The position numbers and the translations under genes were made by a program. From Rhodospirillaceae bacterium (GTDB taxonomy: Bacteria > Pseudomonadota > Alphaproteobacteria > CACIAM-22H2): a DNA stretch of 64,000 nucleotides. The stretch's first letter is position 1; each line of letters starts with the position of its first letter. The notes under the pieces are model-generated. The model saw only the letters and a program-made list of their open reading frames with translations. It was not told where the DNA came from and ran no database searches. Shown one piece after another: positions 59,568 through 64,000 of this stretch. The stretch spans positions 62,001 to 126,000 of the forward strand of contig JALHMR010000003.1 in NCBI GenBank assembly GCA_022843945.1, written 5' to 3'.

Positions 59568-61004
59568 GGGGCCAGGATCGCTTCCACCTGGGCAACCTGC
59601 GCCTGTCGCTGCTCCGGCGGTAAGGGCTTGTCCTCGACTGCCGCCCTGCTCGCCTTCCACAACCCCACCTTGATCTTCATCCGCCGCTGATACTCCAGGC
59701 TCACCGTCTCTGCGATCTCCCGCGGCATCGGCGGTCGCATACCCCACTTGTGGGTATTCTTGATCGTCTCGAATGCCTGGGTCAGCAGGTCCGCCGGCAG
59801 GTGCCGCAGCGCCGATTCCAGGGCCGGCGTGAACGTCTGTTCGATGTTGATCATGCTGATGCCGAACGTCCGACACCACTGCACCATCCGGGCGATCTCC
59901 ACCGTCATGTGCTTCCGGTCCGCCGGCAGCAAGGCCGCTGTGATCGCCCGCGTCGCGGCGGGGATCAGCGCCGCCTTCTCCGCCGAGATCCACTGCGTCG
60001 GCGTCTCCGCGAACGCGATAGCCCATCCCGCGCAGGACCGCAGCGCTATCCTGTCGGCCCTGTGTTGCTGGGTCAGGTCTGTTCCCGCCACGATTGCCTC
60101 CTCGGGCTTGTGCGAATTCGTTCTCGAGGGCGCACCAATTGGCCCAGGTGGTGCGCCAATCCTTGGGGGCCTTGGCTGCGTCTCGGCGCGTGCTGCCCCT
60201 GCCCGTGGTCCAGTAGACCCGGAACTTCAGGGCCGCCGAGGCGAGCCGGTCGCCGGTCAGGTTGATCGATGCCGCCGCGGCGATGTCGAGCTGGTCAGGC
60301 ACCCAGTCGGCCGGCAGGCGGGCCTTGGGCGCGCGCTTGACCGTCGGCTTGGCCGCCCGCTCCGCCTGGGGTGGCGGCGCGGCCGGCGCCGCACCCGCGA
60401 CCGAAGGGAGCGGGGGTGCCGGTGCAGGCGCCGGAGCCGGAATGTCGATCCTATTGCCCTTGGCATCGTCATTCTGTGCCGATAGCTCGCCCGTGCCATG
60501 GGGCGGGCCATTCGCATGCGATGGCGATGCTACGGCAGGCCTTTGCGCCATAGCATCGCCATCGCCTGCGGATAGCATCGCCATAGCATTCGTAAGCCAT
60601 GCCCATGCGTCGGCGTGCTTATTGCCCATGGCATGCAACTGCCTGACGACGCTTCCGAAAACCGGGCTAGACCTCGGTATGGCCTTGGCCAAAGTCAGGG
60701 CAGCCTGCCAGTGGTTCCGGACCGTCGGCGGGTCGTTGGTCAGTTGCGCTGGGATGTGCGTCCAGCCGTTCTCGTCGCGCACGATGTAGCCCATGCCCGA
60801 TAGCACGCCGATGGCATGCTCGACGGCTTCCCGAGGCCATCCGAGGTCGCCCTCGATGTACCCGGTGGGCAGGCGCATAGCCCCGATCAGGTTGCGGTGA
60901 TGGCTGGTGCGAAAGAAGAACGCGAGCTCGCGCGGCCGCCCGTCGAGGCGGCGGGTCGGTTCCTCCGTCCAGAACGATGATTCGATCTTGCCGTAGCCGC
61001 TCAT
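59472..61004 (-). CDS. Replication-initiator-like protein with unusually long open frame
   Basis: 510 codons. The first 300 residues look real: MSGYGKIESSFWTEE, the wHTH-like ELAFFFRTSHHRNLIGAMRL and GWPREAVEHAIGVLSGMGYI, then a Pro/Ala-rich linker and AAASINLTGDRLASAALKF with KDWRTTWANWCALE, the usual C-terminal end of such phage proteins. After about residue 305 the frame overlaps the 182-aa gene and has shadow-like composition, except for the last 30 residues. The true end is uncertain; a stop codon seems to have been lost. Confidence 0.65.
   Translation of the reverse strand: MSGYGKIESSFWTEEPTRRLDGRPRELAFFFRTSHHRNLIGAMRLPTGYIEGDLGWPREAVEHAIGVLSGMGYIVRDENGWTHIPAQLTNDPPTVRNHWQAALTLAKAIPRSSPVFGSVVRQLHAMGNKHADAWAWLTNAMAMLSAGDGDAMAQRPAVASPSHANGPPHGTGELSAQNDDAKGNRIDIPAPAPAPAPPLPSVAGAAPAAPPPQAERAAKPTVKRAPKARLPADWVPDQLDIAAAASINLTGDRLASAALKFRVYWTTGRGSTRRDAAKAPKDWRTTWANWCALENEFAQARGGNRGGNRPDPATQGRQDSAAVLRGMGYRVRGDADAVDLGGEGGADPRRDAGDHSGLAAGGPEAHDGGDRPDGAVVSDVRHQHDQHRTDVHAGPGIGAAAPAGGPADPGIRDDQEYPQVGYATADAAGDRRDGEPGVSAADEDQGGVVEGEQGGSRGQALTAGAATGAGCPGGSDPGPVAIEPERVIEGEDLLDIPAFLRRTDTSVQVH
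59543..60091 (-). CDS. Phage replication-module protein (182 aa)
   Basis: 182 aa from a GTG at 60091, with a perfect AGGAGG ribosome site six bases away. Helical protein (ALESALRHLPADLLTQAFETIK, MPREIAETVSLEYQRRMKIK), soluble, no recognised domain. It follows the replication-initiator-like gene, which has no stop codon before this gene's end, so the two frames overlap for the whole length. Its own strong start supports that this frame is translated. Confidence 0.75.
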   Translation of the reverse strand: MAGTDLTQQHRADRIALRSCAGWAIAFAETPTQWISAEKAALIPAATRAITAALLPADRKHMTVEIARMVQWCRTFGISMINIEQTFTPALESALRHLPADLLTQAFETIKNTHKWGMRPPMPREIAETVSLEYQRRMKIKVGLWKASRAAVEDKPLPPEQRQAQVAQVEAILAPWRSSRSV

Positions 61005-61672
61005 GCTGGCGCCTCCATTGCGAGAGCTGGAGCGCTGTGCGGCGCCAAAGCGAGGCTCTCGATCAAACGATTGTTTTTCTTTTGGTTCTCGTCAGCGGTG
61101 ATAATTTGCAGGTTCCAGGGCACGTGCAGCCCGCATACCCTCGGGTGGCAGAGCGGAACGATATGATCGACGTGATGGACGACGTTGGTCGAGGCCGTGA
61201 TCAGCCTGGCGCGCTCGTAAATTCGACTAATCTGCTGCTGATCTGCCCAGCTCGGCATGGCTGCCCGGCGACGCGCGCGAAGGATCCTGCGGATAGCGGC
61301 TATTTTGTTCGCGTTGCGGACTTTGTAGGAAAGCCAATAAGTCCTGCGATACGCCCTTCGGCGCTCTGCGTTTCTTTCGCGCCACGCTGCAAAGGTGGCT
61401 CGTAGCTTCTGTCGGTTGTTCTTGCAGTAAATGCGGCGCGCTGCCTTGACCTTCTCAAGATTGCGTGCACGGTAGCTCTTCGCGCATGCCGTCGCCCAGC
61501 CTGGGTTGCGTTGCCGATACTGCCGTGATGCTACTCGATAGATTTCCGGCTTAACCGCCCTGTAGGCCTGATTGATGATCTTTTCACAAGCAAGGCATGC
61601 TCTCGTCGAATTGCGCCGCGGCGCAATATGACCTCGCTTGCAGGGTTTTCCGGTGAAGTACGTTGCGCTCAT
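61001..61672 (-). CDS. HNH endonuclease with zinc-binding N-terminus
   Basis: 223 aa. CKRGHIAPRRNSTRACLACE at the N-terminus makes a zinc knuckle. The middle is Arg-rich and helical. HHVDHIVPLCHPRVCGLHVP and WNLQIITADENQKKNN form the HNH motif. A free-standing selfish nuclease. Overlaps the replication gene by 4 bases (ATGA). Confidence 0.9.
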   Translation of the reverse strand: MSATYFTGKPCKRGHIAPRRNSTRACLACEKIINQAYRAVKPEIYRVASRQYRQRNPGWATACAKSYRARNLEKVKAARRIYCKNNRQKLRATFAAWRERNAERRRAYRRTYWLSYKVRNANKIAAIRRILRARRRAAMPSWADQQQISRIYERARLITASTNVVHHVDHIVPLCHPRVCGLHVPWNLQIITADENQKKNNRLIESLALAPHSAPALAMEAPA

Positions 61673-61887
61673 CGTGAACCTGCCGCCTTCTTCATCGGCT
61701 TCCCATAGTGCTTGTTAGCCAGGTTGGTGACGTACTGGCGGTCGAAGTCGTTTGTGATGTCCTTAAGCACGAACACGATGACGCCGTGCTCGTGGTAGGC
61801 GCGCTGGGCCATGTGCTTCACCTGCTCCGGGCTCAGCGGATTCCGGGGCGCGTTGCGCAGGCTGGTGCGCATGGGGATGTCGGTCAT
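61669..61887 (-). CDS. Small early phage protein (72 aa)
   Basis: 72 aa, basic, with VKHMAQRAYHEHGVIVFVL and YVTNLANKHYGKPMKK. No recognised domain. Coupled by 4-base overlaps on both sides to the HNH gene and the next upstream gene. Unknown role. Confidence 0.65.
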   Translation of the reverse strand: MTDIPMRTSLRNAPRNPLSPEQVKHMAQRAYHEHGVIVFVLKDITNDFDRQYVTNLANKHYGKPMKKAAGSR

Positions 61888-62132
61888 GCGGGCACCCCGC
61901 CATCCCCGCCCAGCTCGGCAAAGATTTCCTCAAACGGCGCTTCGTATCCGAGGTAGCGAAGCTGCTGAAGGCGCCGCTTGAAGTCAGCGAGGGTCACATC
62001 GCGGAAGGTCGCGCCGTGGTGCTCGATGTGCGACACGCGCTCATGGTCGGTGATGTGCGTCGTGTAGCCGCCCTTCACGTCCGCATAGCAGTAGAGATCG
62101 CAGCCAGGGTGCTGCCAACGGCAGTAGCTCAT
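61884..62132 (-). CDS. Small cysteine-containing early protein (82 aa)
   Basis: 82 aa from the ATG at 62132 (MSYCRWQHPGCDLYCY), which overlaps the previous stop. Three N-terminal Cys and several His suggest a metal site. The C-terminal half is helical (DFKRRLQQLRYLGYEAPFEE). Unknown function. Confidence 0.65.
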   Translation of the reverse strand: MSYCRWQHPGCDLYCYADVKGGYTTHITDHERVSHIEHHGATFRDVTLADFKRRLQQLRYLGYEAPFEEIFAELGGDGGVPA

Positions 62133-62389
62133 GCCGCATTCCCCGGCGTCGGCGCCTGCCATACCGGCTTGACCGACATAGACTTGTGCTGCTGCGTCTC
62201 CATCACCTGCTCCAGGTCCCCTGTCTTGAATTCCTGTAGGCGTAGCTTCCCGCCTTCATCGCCTGTGCAGAGCACGACGGCGGTTGTTGGCCCCAGGCCA
62301 CGCACCACCAGCATGTTCGGGCCGGCGCCCTTGGCGCGCACGACGGCGCCGCGGGCGAAGCCCAGCGAGGGGATTGCGGTCACGCTCAT
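62129..62389 (-). CDS. Small early phage protein (86 aa)
   Basis: 86 aa. Beta-rich, with FARGAVVRAKGAGPNMLVVR and TAVVLCTGDEGGKLRLQEF. Soluble and unknown. Overlaps both neighbours by 4 bases, including the methyltransferase stop at 62386. Confidence 0.65.
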   Translation of the reverse strand: MSVTAIPSLGFARGAVVRAKGAGPNMLVVRGLGPTTAVVLCTGDEGGKLRLQEFKTGDLEQVMETQQHKSMSVKPVWQAPTPGNAA

Positions 62390-64000
62390 GCCGCCTGCCT
62401 CTTGGCCTTAGGTTTCGCCGCCGGCCGTGCTGCATCGGCCATGATCGCGCCGACGCAGGCCTTCATCTTGGCCACCGACACGGCGTTGCCGATTTGCTTG
62501 ATCTTCTCCGTCTTGGTGCCAGCGAATTCGTACCGAGCCTCTTCGCTGTTGAAGCCCATCGCCGCTGCCAGCTCGTGCGGCTCGAGCATGCGGAACAGGA
62601 TGTCGTAGCCGTCCACACCTTCGACCAGGTCTACATGACCCGTGGCCGCAATCGTCGGTGCCGGGTTGGCGATGTCGTGGACGCGCGGCGCCTGGCCGGG
62701 ACGCTCGCCATGCTGGGCGGTGATGAAAGACAACTCGCCACGATTGGCGCCCGTCACGGCCGGTAACGGCTCATCCGGCCCGCGCACCCGGTCGCTCGTA
62801 TCGTGATGTGTCACCGGCATGACCATGGCGAACTCGCCGCCCTTGGCTGTCGTCATCGTGGGTAAGGGCTGCTCAACGTCGCGTGGGTCTGGGCCGCCAT
62901 TGCTGTTCGTGACCGGCACCACCATCCCGAACCGGCCTTTGCTGGTCACAGTGTCCAGCGGCACCTCGGCGCTCTTGCACGTCTCACCGGATCCGCTGCC
63001 GTAGTAGGGCGCGATCAGCACGTGACTCTGCTTGGCGACCTGCGTCGGTGTGGGCTCGTCGACCGCTCTCGGTGCGCCACCAGCGTGCCGGGAGAGGACG
63101 AAGGGCTCAACGAGCATGGGCCGTGCGCAGCCTGGGCGCCTGTCAGTCCCTGCGCCGCCTGTCGTAATCGTGGGGAGCGGATCACCTTCGCCACGCGGCG
63201 CGCCGGAGCTGTGCTGCGACAGAATCACCGCATCCGCTTTCCAGACCCCGCCCTTGGTGTCCAGCGTCGGCACTGGTGCACTCGATGCGCCAACGGCCTT
63301 GTTGCCCTTGCGGCCGTTTAGGATCAGCGGCTCGGCCACAGCGATCCGGCTGTCCGTCGCGGTCAGTGTCGGTGCAGGCTCGTCAACGCTGCGCGGCGCC
63401 GGTCCGCCGGTGTGCTGACGCGTCGAGAGGATGATCGGCTGTGCTAGCGCGATATGCCCTCCGCCCTTGTTGCCCCCGGTGCAGATCGTCGGCAACGGCC
63501 CGTCCACGCTCTGGGCGCTCATGTGGTTGCGCAGGATGACCAGGAACGGCTCGGGCCAGTTGAACTTGACCGCGCCGGCATGGATGCGCGCCAGCGTCTT
63601 CGGAGACAGCGGCTTCTTGCGGTTGAAGATCGACTTGCCACGGATGTCCCAGTCGATGATTTCCCGTGCTGCGCGCCAGGGCTTCGCCGTCGGGAAGAGC
63701 GCCAGGTTTTGCCCGGGCTTCTTCATATGCGTCGCGACCGGCCATTGCAGCGGTCTGCCATCGTTGCGCGCCATCAGGATGAAGCGCTGCCGGGTCGTGG
63801 CGTCGCCGTAGTCGGCCGCGTTGAGCTTCCGCCACTCGGGCTCGTAGCCCAGCTTGCGGATGACGTCGACCCAGGCTTTGAAGTATTCGCCCTTGCGCGC
63901 CTTGATCGGCTTGCCCGACCGCGCATCGACCGGGCCCCAGCCGATGAACTCCCAGACGTTCTCGATGATCATCCGCTTGACCCGAAGCTCGGTCAGCCAG
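62386..64000 (-). CDS. C5 DNA cytosine methyltransferase with repeat-rich target-recognition region (partial)
   Basis: At least 538 residues; the N-terminus with the catalytic PC motif lies beyond the window. Motif VI is seen as MIIENVWEF, motif VIII region as DATTRQRFILMA, motif IX as MLEPHELAAAMGF and motif X as KQIGNAVSV. Between VIII and IX lies a stretch of about 350 residues with some nine imperfect repeats with a core like VDEP-PTxT and a following hydrophobic strand. The product would methylate cytosine in phage DNA. Confidence 0.85.
   Translation of the reverse strand, partial: WLTELRVKRMIIENVWEFIGWGPVDARSGKPIKARKGEYFKAWVDVIRKLGYEPEWRKLNAADYGDATTRQRFILMARNDGRPLQWPVATHMKKPGQNLALFPTAKPWRAAREIIDWDIRGKSIFNRKKPLSPKTLARIHAGAVKFNWPEPFLVILRNHMSAQSVDGPLPTICTGGNKGGGHIALAQPIILSTRQHTGGPAPRSVDEPAPTLTATDSRIAVAEPLILNGRKGNKAVGASSAPVPTLDTKGGVWKADAVILSQHSSGAPRGEGDPLPTITTGGAGTDRRPGCARPMLVEPFVLSRHAGGAPRAVDEPTPTQVAKQSHVLIAPYYGSGSGETCKSAEVPLDTVTSKGRFGMVVPVTNSNGGPDPRDVEQPLPTMTTAKGGEFAMVMPVTHHDTSDRVRGPDEPLPAVTGANRGELSFITAQHGERPGQAPRVHDIANPAPTIAATGHVDLVEGVDGYDILFRMLEPHELAAAMGFNSEEARYEFAGTKTEKIKQIGNAVSVAKMKACVGAIMADAARPAAKPKAKRQAA

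Noticed and set aside
60092-60485. Plus-strand frames over the replication gene (up to 245 codons)
   Set aside because: Antisense shadows with low-complexity Arg/Ser-rich translation and no ribosome sites.
1-64000. CRISPR arrays, rRNA genes, complete IS elements
   Set aside because: No regularly spaced repeats, rRNA segments or intact transposase genes were seen on either strand.
25391-64000. Prophage integrase, repressor and attL/attR pair
   Set aside because: No integrase or CI-like repressor is present in the window, and an attachment core cannot be shown without the right end.

Overview
The window reads as chromosomal DNA of a GC-rich alphaproteobacterium carrying a prophage; the order cannot be fixed from sequence alone. 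The evidence is strong GC bias in third codon positions, tightly coupled operons, an OxyR-like LysR regulator, and phage genes of the type seen in Rhizobiales and Rhodospirillales. All calls come from reading the sequence; no database search was run.

Host part (1 to about 25.8 kb). From 1 to 4.1 kb, a minus-strand operon encodes a polar-amino-acid-type ABC permease and ATPase with two amidohydrolases (TrzA/AtzB-like and cytosine deaminase/AtzC-like), behind a structured leader of about 390 nt. From 4.7 to 5.4 kb lies a decayed stretch with a truncated PRC-barrel gene and IS-like relics. From 5.9 to 17.7 kb is a selenium island, all on the minus strand: fdnG (in-frame UGA plus SECIS hairpin), fdnH, fdnI, fdhE, selA, a Sel1-repeat gene, selB, tRNA-Sec, a DsrE-family gene, a GcvH-like (lipoyl-type) gene and selD. 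It encodes a membrane formate dehydrogenase, the machinery to insert its selenocysteine, and two sulfur-carrier-type proteins not normally counted as Sec machinery. From 18 to 25.4 kb are hypotheticals, an M50 protease, a TlpA thioredoxin with a transglutaminase-like Tat protein, a NifS-like cysteine desulfurase, an aldehyde dehydrogenase and its LysR regulator.

Prophage part (about 25.8 kb to the right edge). Almost everything is on the minus strand, so the phage reads from right to left: a C5 DNA methyltransferase (cut by the window end), small early genes, replication proteins, a DUF6362-like HTH protein, a probable late promoter and cos region, terminase, portal, ClpP-type protease, HK97-type capsid, then a cassette of about 8 kb of sugar genes, then connectors, major tail protein, frameshifted tail chaperone, a short tape measure, tail tip and fibre, and the lysis genes (membrane proteins, a YkuD-type enzyme and nested Rz/Rz1 spanins). 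No integrase is present; it probably lies beyond 64 kb.

The most unusual region is 42.8-50.8 kb. There a CMP-Kdo synthetase-like enzyme, a HAD phosphatase, an FkbM methyltransferase, a GT9-like and two other glycosyltransferase-like proteins, and three divergent KpsC/KpsS-like paralogues sit translationally coupled inside the virion structural operon. This suggests a phage-encoded glycan system acting on the virion or the cell surface. Two candidate programmed -1 frameshift sites (A_AAC_CCT in the tail chaperone and C_CCT_TTG near 50.78 kb) lie in the same operon.
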